Assembly: GCA_030446955.1 (NCBI GenBank)
Contig: JAUJMG010000175.1
Span: forward strand, 1 to 7,985
DNA from: Thermomicrobiales bacterium
Lineage (GTDB): Bacteria > Chloroflexota > Chloroflexia > Thermomicrobiales > UBA6265
Direction of reading: 5' to 3'
DNA: 7,985 nucleotides
Shown here: in pieces, positions 1-5,247 of the stretch
How the letters are laid out: each line of letters opens with the position of its first letter
Position numbering within the stretch: position 1 is the stretch's first letter
The notes under the pieces: model-generated
The model's input: only the letters and a program-made list of their open reading frames with translations
The model's database searches: none
Told to the model about the DNA's origin: nothing
Translations under genes and position numbers: made by a program

Positions 1-1
1 C

Positions 2-196
2 TCCGGCAAGGGCAACCCGGAGTTCTGGGTCGCTGTGGTGAAGCCAGGCCGGATCCTCTTCGAGGTGGCTGGCGTGCCCCAGGACCGGGCCGAGGAAGCC
101 CTGGCCCGCGCTGCGATGAAGATGCCGATGAAGTGCCGCACCGTGATCCGGGAAACGCCGGGGACGCCGGCTGTGGCCGAGGAGGTGACCGCGTGA
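2..196 (+). CDS. rplP: 50S ribosomal protein L16, C-terminal part (5' end outside window)
   Basis: The reading frame is open from base 2 to a TGA at 194-196 and gives the last 64 residues of L16. L16 is a large-subunit protein near the A-site tRNA and the peptidyl transferase centre. The fragment starts in the conserved GKGNPEFWVAVVKPGRILFE stretch and continues through the usual hydrophobic helix (VAGVPQDRAEEALARAAMK). It then runs past the normal family end into a short tail rich in Pro, Ala and Glu (about 14 residues). The stop codon overlaps the GTG start of rpmC (GTGA), which suggests coupled translation. The 5' end lies outside the window, so the start and total length cannot be judged. 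Confidence 0.96.
   Translation, partial: SGKGNPEFWVAVVKPGRILFEVAGVPQDRAEEALARAAMKMPMKCRTVIRETPGTPAVAEEVTA
179..188 (+). promoter_or_regulatory. Ribosome binding site fixing the rpmC GTG start
   Basis: GAGGAGGTGA is close to a perfect complement of the 16S rRNA 3' tail. It lies inside the 3' end of rplP. Its GGAGG core (181-185) sits 7 nt before the GTG at 193. It decides the L29 start in favour of GTG 193 over the in-frame ATG at 133. Confidence 0.85.
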
Positions 197-450
197 AAGC
201 GGCCGAACTTCGCCCTCTCGATGCGGCTCAATTGGACCAACAGCTGACCGAACTCCACACGGAGTGGCGCAACTTGCGGTTCCAGGAAGCGGTGGGCAAC
301 CTAACGGCCACCGCGCGCATCCGGGAGATTCGGAAGACAATTGCCCGGATTCACACGATCCGCACGGAACGGGTGCTGGACGAGGCAATTCGCGCGGGCG
401 AGGCCCCGCGCCCAAGGACGACCAAGCGCGAGCGGAGCCGGTACCGGTAG
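193..450 (+). CDS. rpmC: 50S ribosomal protein L29, with C-terminal extension
   Basis: L29 (uL29) is a small helical protein at the peptide exit tunnel, where signal recognition particle and trigger factor dock. The 85-residue product has the two-helix pattern: residues about 8-35 (LDAAQLDQQLTELHTEWRNL) and 40-60, including ARIREIRKTIARIHTIRTER, which matches the family motif. I chose GTG at 193. It lies 7 nt after a very strong Shine-Dalgarno stretch (GAGGAGGTGA, 179-188) and overlaps the rplP stop. An ATG at 133 in the same frame would lie inside rplP and add residues unlike L29. L29 is usually 60-70 residues; here about 20 extra, mostly basic residues follow the second helix (APRPRTTKRERSRYR at the end). 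Confidence 0.95.
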   Translation: MKAAELRPLDAAQLDQQLTELHTEWRNLRFQEAVGNLTATARIREIRKTIARIHTIRTERVLDEAIRAGEAPRPRTTKRERSRYR

Positions 451-457
451 ACGGACT

Positions 458-489
458 GGCCCGCGCGCACGGGCCTGCCGGTGACCGGC
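458..489 (+). other. Two adjacent hairpin-forming inverted repeats in the rpmC-rpsQ gap
   Basis: GGCCCG (458-463) and CGGGCC (470-475) are perfect 6-bp inverted arms around a 6-nt loop. Directly after them comes the 13-bp palindrome GCCGGTGACCGGC (477-489), which can fold as a 4-bp stem with a 5-nt loop. Both lie in the 62-nt gap, upstream of the rpsQ ribosome binding site (GGAG at 500-503). No T-run follows, so this is not a canonical terminator. Stems of this size can arise by chance in GC-rich DNA. Confidence 0.5.
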
Positions 490-512
490 GGACCGAAGCG
501 GAGAGCGTATAG

Positions 513-857
513 ATGACGGACGCGACGACAAGCACCGAGATGACGACCGCCGAGCAGACGGCTGCTCCGCAGGGAGCGGCCGCCGAGGCGACACCCTATC
601 AGACGAAGCAGCGGACCCAGAAGGTTGGTCGCGTCGTCTCCGACAAGATGGAGAAGACGGTTGTCGTCTCCGTGGATTACGTGCGGCGCCACCCGCTCTA
701 TCGGAAGCGGATTACCCGCACCAGCAAGTTTCTCGCGCATGACGAGCAGAACCTCTGCAAGCCGGGCGACATCGTTCGGATCGAGGAAACCCGTCCCCTC
801 TCCAAGCGCAAGCGATGGATTGTGCGGGAGATCATGGAGCGCGGGGTCCAAATTTAG
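513..857 (+). CDS. rpsQ: 30S ribosomal protein S17, with long N-terminal extension
   Basis: S17 (uS17) is an OB-fold protein that binds 16S rRNA early in small-subunit assembly. Of the 114 residues, the family core is about 34-112: RTQKVGRVVSDKMEKTVVVS, then a basic HPLYRKRITRTSKFLAHDE segment, then KPGDIVRIEETRPLSKRKRW, all typical of S17. The first 33 residues are a low-complexity tail rich in Thr, Ala, Glu and Gln and not part of the OB fold. S17 is usually about 80-90 residues. ATG 513 has a GGAG 9 nt upstream (500-503). ATG 540 (residue 10) would still leave over 20 extra residues and has no better ribosome binding site, so 513 is preferred. Confidence 0.95.
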   Translation: MTDATTSTEMTTAEQTAAPQGAAAEATPYQTKQRTQKVGRVVSDKMEKTVVVSVDYVRRHPLYRKRITRTSKFLAHDEQNLCKPGDIVRIEETRPLSKRKRWIVREIMERGVQI

Positions 858-897
858 ATTGAACAACTGCCGGGGACGGTAGGCGGACGGACACTAG

Positions 898-917
898 GGG
901 CGCCACGTGCTGCGCCC
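898..917 (+). other. Short GC hairpin upstream of rplN
   Basis: GGGCGC (898-903) and GCGCCC (912-917) form perfect 6-bp arms with an 8-nt loop. The loop begins with the CACGTG palindrome (904-909). The hairpin lies in the 77-nt rpsQ-rplN gap and ends 5 nt before the rplN ribosome binding site (GAGGG, 923-927). It could modulate access to that site, or be chance. Confidence 0.4.
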
Positions 918-934
918 AGGTTGAGGGCGAAGCG

Positions 935-1303
935 GTGATTCAGCCACAAACGCGACTCCGGGTCGCGGACAATAGCGGAGCACGGGAGATCATGTGCATC
1001 CGCGTTCTCGGCGGGTCGTCCCGCAAGTACGGCAGCGTCGGGGACACCATCATCGCGTCGGTGAAGCAGGCGCAGCCGAACGCGGGCGTCAAGAAGGGCG
1101 ATGTCGTCCGGGCGGTGATCGTTCGGACCGCTCAGGAGTACGGCCGACCGGACGGGAGCCACATCAAGTTCGATGACAACGCGGCTGTCCTGATCAACCC
1201 TCAGGGCAACCCGCGCGGCACTCGCATCTTTGGTCCTGTGGGCCGGGAGCTACGAGAGCGTCAGTTCATGCGAATTGTCTCGCTCGCGCCTGAGGTCCTA
1301 TAG
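935..1303 (+). CDS. rplN: 50S ribosomal protein L14
   Basis: L14 (uL14) is a five-stranded beta-barrel protein at the subunit interface. It contacts 16S helix 14 and L19. The 122-residue length is exactly that usual for the family. Recognised stretches are IQPQTRLRVADNSGAREIMC at the start, then GDTIIASVKQAQPNAGVKKG, FDDNAAVLINPQGNPRGTRI in the middle and FGPVGRELRERQFMRIVSLA at the end. The start is GTG at 935, with GAGGG 7 nt upstream (923-927); no ATG fits the known N-terminus. Nothing is unusual about the protein itself. Confidence 0.98.
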   Translation: MIQPQTRLRVADNSGAREIMCIRVLGGSSRKYGSVGDTIIASVKQAQPNAGVKKGDVVRAVIVRTAQEYGRPDGSHIKFDDNAAVLINPQGNPRGTRIFGPVGRELRERQFMRIVSLAPEVL

Positions 1304-1354
1304 GGACGCGATACGGAACGCGCAAAACGCACAACGGACGGAGGCAACGGGGTC

Positions 1355-1678
1355 ATGCGGAAGATTCGCCAGGGCGATGATGTCCTGGTCACCAGCGGGC
1401 GGAACAAGGGGCAGCGCGGCATTGTCCGTGTCAACCTCCTCGAACGCGATCGTGTGGTGATCGAGGGCGTCAACATCGTCAAGAAGCACATCAAGCGTGG
1501 ACGCGCCCGGCAGGCTGGGATTGTCGAGGTGGAGGCTCCGCTGCACGTGTCAAACGTGCGGCTGGTCTGCCCGAACTGCAAGCAGCCGACCCGTGTTGGC
1601 GTGCGCGAGAACGCCGAGGGCAAGAACGAGCGCTACTGCAAGAAGTGCGAGCAGACCATTCCTCGGCCGGCTGCCTAA
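1355..1678 (+). CDS. rplX: 50S ribosomal protein L24, zinc-ribbon form
   Basis: L24 (uL24) starts large-subunit assembly by binding the 5' domain of 23S rRNA and lies by the tunnel exit. The 107-residue product has the KOW domain at about residues 5-33 (GDDVLVTSGRNKGQRGIVRV), then EGVNIVKKHIKRGR. At the C-terminus are two Cys pairs, C72-P-N-C75 and C95-K-K-C98, which form the zinc-ribbon layout seen in many Gram-positive and deep-branching L24 proteins and absent from E. coli L24. ATG 1355 follows a GGAGG (1340-1344) by 10 nt. The length is normal. A 153-nt gap, the longest between ribosomal-protein genes here, separates it from rplE. Confidence 0.97.
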   Translation: MRKIRQGDDVLVTSGRNKGQRGIVRVNLLERDRVVIEGVNIVKKHIKRGRARQAGIVEVEAPLHVSNVRLVCPNCKQPTRVGVRENAEGKNERYCKKCEQTIPRPAA

Positions 1679-1831
1679 CAGCGGCCGGGGTGGTGCGAGT
1701 CCTCGGATAGCTCTCTAGTGGAATGGCGGCCTGAGCGCCCGATGGGCAGACCAGGCGAGCAACGCCAGCGTTGGGAAGTGAATAGGGCCGGGGCGGCAAT
1801 TAGGCCGCGAATCGGCGAGCGAGGTGGAATG
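1679..1831 (+). other. Long rplX-rplE gap with several inverted repeats, possible control region
   Basis: This is the longest gap between ribosomal-protein genes in the window. CAACGC (1760-1765) and GCGTTG (1768-1773) are perfect arms two bases apart. GCGGC (1793-1797) and GCCGC (1804-1808) form a 5-bp stem with a 6-nt loop, ending 12 nt before the rplE ribosome binding site. CCGGGG (1685-1690) can pair with CCTCGG (1701-1706) with one G-U pair. In E. coli the feedback repressor S8 binds the spc mRNA at this same junction; whether that holds here is an inference. The rplE frame is open upstream to an ATG at 1718, but those residues do not look like L5. Confidence 0.4.
1821..1827 (+). promoter_or_regulatory. 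Ribosome binding site choosing between two adjacent rplE ATGs
   Basis: GAGGTGG precedes two consecutive in-frame ATG codons at 1829 and 1832. From the GAGG core (1821-1824) the spacing is 4 nt to the first ATG and 7 nt to the second. The second spacing is the more usual, so ATG 1832 is preferred. The difference is one methionine. Confidence 0.65.
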
Positions 1832-2380
1832 ATGGCGAGGCTTCGGGATCGGTACCGCGAAGAGGTGGTACCGGCGCTGATGCAGGAGTTCAGCTACAAG
1901 AACGTGATGCAGGTGCCGAAGCTCGAGAAGATCGTGATCAACATCGGGCTCGGCGAAGCGATCCAGAATGCCCGGGCAATCGACGCCGCGGTCGGGGATC
2001 TGACGGCGATCACAGGGCAGAAGCCCGTGGTCACCAAGGCGAAGAAGTCGATCGCCGCGTTCAAGCTGCGCCAGGGCATGCCGATTGGGGCGATGGTCAC
2101 GCTTCGAGGCCCCCGGATGTACGAATTCTTGGATCGGCTGACGCAGATCACGTTGCCGCGGATCCGGGATTTTCGGGGTGTATCGCCGAATTCCTTTGAC
2201 GGACGAGGCAACTACACGTTGGGCCTTCGTGAGCAGTTGGCCTTTCCCGAGATCGACTACGACCGGATCGACAAGACGCGCGGGCTGGAGATGAGCTTCG
2301 TCACCACCGCGCGGAACGACGAAGAAGGCCGCCGGCTGCTGACGATGCTTGGCATGCCATTCGCCAGGAGCGAGCGGTAG
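1832..2380 (+). CDS. rplE: 50S ribosomal protein L5
   Basis: L5 (uL5) binds 5S rRNA in the central protuberance with L18 and touches the P-site tRNA and the small subunit. From ATG 1832 the product has 182 residues, the normal family size. It opens with the usual MARLRDRYREEVVPALMQEF. It contains LEKIVINIGLGEA at about 31-43, the signature region LTAITGQKPVVTKAKKS at 57-73, FKLRQGMPIGAMVTLRG at 77-93 and LPRIRDFRGVSPNSFDGRGN at 108-127. The end (RRLLTMLGMPF) is also typical. ATG 1829 is one codon earlier and cannot be excluded. ATG 1718 in the same frame would add 38 unrelated residues and has no good ribosome binding site. Confidence 0.97.
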   Translation: MARLRDRYREEVVPALMQEFSYKNVMQVPKLEKIVINIGLGEAIQNARAIDAAVGDLTAITGQKPVVTKAKKSIAAFKLRQGMPIGAMVTLRGPRMYEFLDRLTQITLPRIRDFRGVSPNSFDGRGNYTLGLREQLAFPEIDYDRIDKTRGLEMSFVTTARNDEEGRRLLTMLGMPFARSER

Positions 2381-2417
2381 CGGAGACGGCAGAGCCGAGA
2401 CGGCCTTGCACAGGTCG

Positions 2418-2437
2418 CGCCAGTGGAACGGCTGGCG
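2418..2437 (+). other. Hairpin in the rplE-rpsN gap
   Basis: CGCCAG (2418-2423) and CTGGCG (2432-2437) are perfect 6-bp arms around the 8-nt loop TGGAACGG, with a possible G-U pair at the base (2417/2438). It lies in the 88-nt gap, about 20 nt before the strong rpsN ribosome binding site. No T-run follows it. Function unknown; chance is possible. Confidence 0.4.
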
Positions 2438-2458
2438 TTCGACGGCTGACACACAGGT

Positions 2459-2466
2459 AGGAGGAG
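2459..2466 (+). promoter_or_regulatory. Strong ribosome binding site of rpsN
   Basis: AGGAGGAG, a doubled AGGAG, sits 2-9 nt before the ATG at 2469 and fixes that start over an in-frame ATG at 2349 inside rplE. Confidence 0.8.
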
Positions 2467-2468
2467 AC

Positions 2469-2654
2469 ATGGCGAAGAAATCGTTGATCGTCAAGGCGCA
2501 ACGGCCGCCGAAGTTCGAAGTACGGGCGGTCAACCGCTGCAAGCTCTGCGGCCGGAGCCGGGCGTACATGCGCAAGTTCGGGGTGTGCCGGATTTGCTTC
2601 CGGGAACTGGCCTCCGTAGGTCGCCTCCCCGGCGTGACCAAGTCGAGCTGGTAG
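2469..2654 (+). CDS. rpsN: 30S ribosomal protein S14, zinc-binding type (type Z)
   Basis: S14 (uS14) sits in the head of the small subunit with S3 and S10 near the A site. This is the short zinc form: 61 residues with C24-K-L-C27 and C40-R-I-C43, the canonical Cys4 set, inside the family motif NRCKLCGRSRAYMRKFGVCR. The end (LPGVTKSSW) is also standard. The gene is sometimes named rpsZ or rpsN1. Many bacteria keep a zinc-free, longer S14 elsewhere under zinc-uptake control; none is visible here. The ATG at 2469 is set by a very strong Shine-Dalgarno and matches the usual MAKKS start. Confidence 0.98.
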   Translation: MAKKSLIVKAQRPPKFEVRAVNRCKLCGRSRAYMRKFGVCRICFRELASVGRLPGVTKSSW

Positions 2655-2678
2655 GACAGGATAGAACGCTCAGGCGCG

Positions 2679-2702
2679 AGCGGGCGGTTCGGACCGCCGG
2701 CT
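2679..2702 (+). other. Strong hairpin upstream of rpsH
   Basis: GGCGGT (2683-2688) and ACCGCC (2693-2698) are perfect arms closing the 4-nt loop TCGG. After a single G-G mismatch (2682/2699) the stem continues with AGC (2679-2681) against GCT (2700-2702), giving nine pairs in all. It lies in the 75-nt rpsN-rpsH gap, 15 nt before the rpsH ribosome binding site. It lacks a following T-run, so it is not an ordinary intrinsic terminator. It could protect or punctuate the mRNA, or affect rpsH translation. Confidence 0.6.
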
Positions 2703-2729
2703 GACGGCTTCGAGACGGAGAGAGCACGG

Positions 2730-3128
2730 ATGAGCGTGAACGACCCAATCACTGACATGCTGACGCGAATCAGGAATGCCGGCATGGCGCGGAACACCGA
2801 GACGACGATGCCGGCCACCAAGATCTTGGTCGCCATTGCGAAGATCCTCAAGGAAGAGGGATACATCTCCGATTTTGAGGTGATCGAGAAGCGTCCTCAG
2901 AACCTTCTTCGAGTTGGATTGCGGTACGGTCCGGATAAGCGGCATACCATCCGCGAGATCAAGCGGGTGAGCAAGCCCGGCTTGCGCGTCTATGCCGGCA
3001 AGGATGCCATCCCCCGCGTGCGCAGCGGCCTTGGGGTCGCGATTGTCAGCACCCCGCAAGGTGTGCTCTCCGGCTACGAGGCGAGGCGTCGAGGGATCGG
3101 CGGCGAGGTGCTCTGCACCGTTTGGTAG
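2730..3128 (+). CDS. rpsH: 30S ribosomal protein S8
   Basis: S8 (uS8) binds helix 21 of 16S rRNA and organises the small-subunit platform. In E. coli it also represses the spc operon by binding its mRNA. The 132-residue length is typical. The N-terminus DPITDMLTRIRNAGMARNTE, the middle EIKRVSKPGLRVYAGKDAIP and the C-terminal signature ARRRGIGGEVLCTVW (including the STPQGV turn before it) are all standard. ATG 2730 is 8 nt after GGAG (2718-2721). A strong hairpin (2679-2702) lies just upstream of that site. Confidence 0.98.
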   Translation: MSVNDPITDMLTRIRNAGMARNTETTMPATKILVAIAKILKEEGYISDFEVIEKRPQNLLRVGLRYGPDKRHTIREIKRVSKPGLRVYAGKDAIPRVRSGLGVAIVSTPQGVLSGYEARRRGIGGEVLCTVW

Positions 3129-3140
3129 ACAGGCGGAAAA

Positions 3141-3161
3141 CCTTTCCCCGCATGGGGATGG
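3141..3161 (+). other. Small hairpin in the rpsH-rplF gap
   Basis: TCCCC (3145-3149) and GGGGA (3154-3158) pair across the 4-nt loop GCAT. After a small internal loop, CC (3141-3142) can pair with GG (3160-3161). It lies in the 63-nt gap. Weak evidence for function. Confidence 0.35.
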
Positions 3162-3191
3162 AACGGCCGCGGGGGAGCAAGGGAGACGACG

Positions 3192-3737
3192 ATGTCGAGA
3201 ATTGGACGCCGGCCGATCACGGTGCCGGCCAACGTCGACGTCCAGATCGATGCCGAGAACGTGGTTCGCGTCAAGGGCCCGAAGGGGGAGTTGACCTCCA
3301 CATTCAACCGGGACATCACCCTGTCCCGCGAGGATGGCACGATCATGGTCGACCGGCCGGACAACGCACGGGAGCATCGCTCCCTGCATGGTCTAACCCG
3401 GACGCTGCTCAATAACATGATCATGGGCGTGACCGAGGGCTACCGCAAGGACCTGGAGATCCAAGGCGTCGGTTACCGGGCCGCCATGGATGGCCGCGTT
3501 CTGGTGCTGAGCGTGGGCTACTCCCACCCGGTGCGGATGGAGCCGCCGGACGGCATCTCCTACGCCTTGGACGGGATCACGCGAATCTCGGTGCAGGGGA
3601 TCGACAAGCAAGCGGTCGGTGAGGAGGCAGCCCGGATTCGCCGGCAGCGCCCACCGGAACCTTACAAGGGCAAGGGCATCCGCTACCAAGGCGAGGTGGT
3701 CCGCCGCAAGGCCGGTAAGACGGGTAAAGCGAAGTAG
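3192..3737 (+). CDS. rplF: 50S ribosomal protein L6
   Basis: L6 (uL6) has two repeated alpha/beta domains and lies near the sarcin-ricin loop, where elongation factors bind. The product is 181 residues, within the family norm. Domain 1 (about 1-82) starts with the typical MSRIGRRPITVPANVDVQID and has VRVKGPKGEL. Domain 2 (about 83-175) has GYRKDLEIQGVGYRA and VGYSHPV. The L6 signature PEPYKGKGIRY is at 155-165, and a basic Lys-rich tail follows. ATG 3192 is preceded by AAGGGAG (3179-3185) at 6 nt. The 94-nt gap to rplR holds a perfect interrupted palindrome. Confidence 0.98.
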   Translation: MSRIGRRPITVPANVDVQIDAENVVRVKGPKGELTSTFNRDITLSREDGTIMVDRPDNAREHRSLHGLTRTLLNNMIMGVTEGYRKDLEIQGVGYRAAMDGRVLVLSVGYSHPVRMEPPDGISYALDGITRISVQGIDKQAVGEEAARIRRQRPPEPYKGKGIRYQGEVVRRKAGKTGKAK

Positions 3738-3763
3738 GCTGGCGTCGAGGTGCCGGGCTGATG

Positions 3764-3781
3764 GGATCCATTCATGGATCC
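3764..3781 (+). repeat. Perfect 8-bp interrupted palindrome in the rplF-rplR gap
   Basis: GGATCCAT (3764-3771) and ATGGATCC (3774-3781) are exact reverse complements separated by two bases. As RNA this can fold as GGATCC/GGATCC with a 6-nt loop, or with one extra A-U pair and a 4-nt loop. It is 26 nt past the rplF stop and well before the rplR ribosome binding site (AGGAG, 3821-3825). The two-fold symmetry also fits a dimeric DNA-binding protein site, but nothing else supports an operator here. Confidence 0.5.
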
Positions 3782-3831
3782 GTCTCTTGCTCGACGCTCG
3801 ACTGCTCACCCTCGCAGCGCAGGAGCGAATC

Positions 3832-4209
3832 ATGCCACGCGTGAAGTTTCGGAAGAAGTTGAGCATCCGGAAGCGACGACACGTTCGCGTTCGGGCGAAG
3901 GTCAGCGGGACCCCGCAGCGGCCACGTCTGAATGTGTTCCGCTCCTCGGCGCACATCTACGCACAGGTGATTGACGACACTGCCGGCAACACTCTGGTCG
4001 CGGCCAGCGATCTAGAGACTGAGGTGAAGGAGCGGGCCGGCGAGGGCGCGCCGAAGGCCGCACGCGCCAAGGTCGTGGGCCAGGTCATTGCTGAGCGGGC
4101 CAAGCAGGCCGGACTCGACGCCGTCGTCTTCGACCGCGGCGGCTTCCTCTACCACGGCCGGATCCGCGCCGTGGCCGAAGGCGCCCGAGAGGGCGGTCTT
4201 CAGTTCTAG
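3832..4209 (+). CDS. rplR: 50S ribosomal protein L18
   Basis: L18 (uL18) binds 5S rRNA with L5 and attaches it to the 23S rRNA in the central protuberance. The product is 125 residues, close to the usual 115-125. The Arg/Lys-rich N-terminus (KFRKKLSIRKRRHVRVRAKV, residues about 5-24) contacts rRNA. RPRLNVFRSSAHIYAQVIDD at 30-49 and the C-terminal FDRGGFLYHGRIRAVAEGAR are family motifs. I chose ATG 3832, which has AGGAG (3821-3825) 6 nt upstream. The frame stays open upstream into rplF, but those residues do not match L18. Confidence 0.97.
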   Translation: MPRVKFRKKLSIRKRRHVRVRAKVSGTPQRPRLNVFRSSAHIYAQVIDDTAGNTLVAASDLETEVKERAGEGAPKAARAKVVGQVIAERAKQAGLDAVVFDRGGFLYHGRIRAVAEGAREGGLQF

Positions 4210-4297
4210 ACTTATGAGATAGAGATACGGCGTCGAGGCATGTCGCCGGACGACGATCGAGATCCGAGCGGACGATCATCAACGGACGGAGTAGGGC

Positions 4298-5026
4298 ATG
4301 GGTATGGATCGGAGCCGGGACGACCGCGGACCGCGCCGCCGCAGTGATGAAGGCGGCAGCGAGTACGAGGAGCGCGTCGTTCAGATCAATCGAGTTTCGA
4401 AGGTGGTCAAGGGCGGCCGCCGCTTCAGCTTCGGCGCCATGATTGTGGTCGGGGACGGCCGTGGCCGCGTGGGAGCCGGAATCGGCAAGGCAGGCGAGGT
4501 GCCGGACTCAATCCGCAAGGGTGTCGAGGCGGCCAAGAAGACCATGATCAGCGTGCCCTTGGATGGCACCACGATCCCGCATGAGGTGCAGACCTCTTTC
4601 GGTGCTTCCCGGGTGCTGCTGAAGCCCGCGGCCCCAGGTACGGGCGTGATTGCCGGCGGGGGGGTCCGGGCCGTGGTCGAGGCGGCGGGGGTAAAGGACA
4701 TCCTCACCAAGTCCCTCGGCAGCAACAACCCGGTCAACGTCGTCCGCGCCACGCTGAAGGCGCTGCAGGAGTTGGAGTCGGCTGAGGGAGTTGCCGCACG
4801 ACGGCGGCGGGAGCGTGCGCTTCGCCGGCCGTACCCGAGCGCGGGCGAAGCGGCCTCGTCCCGGGGGCCCGAGCGGCGCCTGGGTGGGCATCAAGGAGGA
4901 CCGGCACCGACCGCTGGCGCTCCCGGTCGGGGACCAGGTGGACCCGGTCGTGGCGGGAGCGGCCCTGGTGGGCCAGGTCGTGGTGGGACTGGCCCCGGAC
5001 GTGGCCGCAGGAGTGAGCAAGGATGA
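4298..5026 (+). CDS. rpsE: 30S ribosomal protein S5, with long Gly/Arg/Pro-rich C-terminal tail
   Basis: S5 (uS5) lies at the mRNA entry channel and works with S4 and S12 in decoding accuracy and mRNA helicase activity. The 242-residue product has a charged N-terminus (about 1-22), the double-stranded RNA-binding-like domain at about 24-90 (VVQINRVSKVVKGGRRFSFG, then GKAGEVPDSIRKGVEAAKK) and the C-terminal domain at about 98-165 (FGASRVLLKPAAPGTGVIAG, then SLGSNNPVNVVRATLKAL). Bacterial S5 is usually 160-180 residues. Here about 70 more follow: an Arg-rich run (168-177), then low-complexity Gly/Pro/Arg with a 10-residue repeat at 214-233. ATG 4298 has GGAG 6 nt upstream; ATG 4304 is a less likely start. 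Its TGA overlaps the rpmD ATG, and its tail carries rpmD's ribosome binding site. Confidence 0.96.
   Translation: MGMDRSRDDRGPRRRSDEGGSEYEERVVQINRVSKVVKGGRRFSFGAMIVVGDGRGRVGAGIGKAGEVPDSIRKGVEAAKKTMISVPLDGTTIPHEVQTSFGASRVLLKPAAPGTGVIAGGGVRAVVEAAGVKDILTKSLGSNNPVNVVRATLKALQELESAEGVAARRRRERALRRPYPSAGEAASSRGPERRLGGHQGGPAPTAGAPGRGPGGPGRGGSGPGGPGRGGTGPGRGRRSEQG
4937..4996 (+). repeat. Tandem 30-bp repeat coding the S5 tail
   Basis: Two adjacent 30-base units (4937-4966 and 4967-4996) agree at 24 of 30 positions. They encode GGPGRGGSGP and GGPGRGGTGP. Four of the six differences are silent third-position changes. The other two fall in one codon and change Ser to Thr. This suggests that the amino-acid pattern has been kept while the DNA drifted. 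Confidence 0.8.
5009..5013 (+). promoter_or_regulatory. Ribosome binding site of rpmD inside the rpsE tail
   Basis: AGGAG lies within the last codons of rpsE, 9 nt before the ATG at 5023. It favours that start over ATG 5053, which has no such site. Its position, with the ATGA overlap, points to reinitiation by ribosomes finishing rpsE. Confidence 0.65.
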
Positions 5027-5247
5027 GCGAGCAGACGAATCCGTCTGGCAGCATGCTGCGGATCAAGCTGGTGCGAAGTACCATCGGACGGCCGGGCGAT
5101 CAGGAGCGAACCGTCAAGGCGCTTGGCCTTCGCCGGATGCACCACACAGTCGAGCGCCCGGACACCCCGTCGATCCGAGGCATGGTGACCAAGATTCGGC
5201 ACCTTGTCGAGGTCGAGGAAGTTGGGCCGACTGGGACGATGTCCTAG
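5023..5247 (+). CDS. rpmD: 50S ribosomal protein L30
   Basis: L30 (uL30) is a small alpha/beta protein of the large subunit near 5S rRNA and domain II of 23S rRNA. The product is 74 residues. The core at about 12-67 shows the family pattern: LRIKLVRSTIGRP, then VKALGLRRMHHTVERPDTPS, then IRGMVTKIRHLVEVEE. It carries 10 polar residues before the core. ATG 5023 overlaps the rpsE stop (ATGA) and has AGGAG (5009-5013) 9 nt upstream. ATG 5053 (residue 11) would give a more typical N-terminus but has no visible ribosome binding site, so coupled translation from 5023 is preferred. Confidence 0.95.
   Translation: MSEQTNPSGSMLRIKLVRSTIGRPGDQERTVKALGLRRMHHTVERPDTPSIRGMVTKIRHLVEVEEVGPTGTMS

Noticed and set aside
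859..890. Promoter-like TTGAAC in the rpsQ-rplN gap
   Set aside because: There is no -10-like hexamer at a proper distance, and the gap lies inside a co-directional operon.
1718..1831. An N-terminal extension of L5 from ATG 1718
   Set aside because: The extra residues are unlike L5, and the ribosome binding site at 1821-1827 serves the ATG at 1832.
1715..2866. A 383-codon open frame on the minus strand across rplE, rpsN and rpsH
   Set aside because: It lies opposite three unmistakable ribosomal-protein genes, has no recognisable protein family, and long antisense frames are common in GC-rich coding DNA.
2670..3389. A 239-codon open frame on the minus strand opposite rpsH and rplF
   Set aside because: Antisense shadow of two certain genes; composition is His/Arg/Pro/Ala-rich as expected of reverse-strand reading of GC-rich codons.
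3619..3831. An L18 start far upstream, inside rplF
   Set aside because: The translation is the out-of-frame reading of rplF; AGGAG at 3821-3825 and the family N-terminus place the start at 3832.
885..4290. GGACGGA recurring in the gaps before rplN (885), rplX (1336) and rpsE (4284)
   Set aside because: In two cases it merges with the Shine-Dalgarno, and the word is short and GC-rich; three occurrences are too few to call a regulatory motif.
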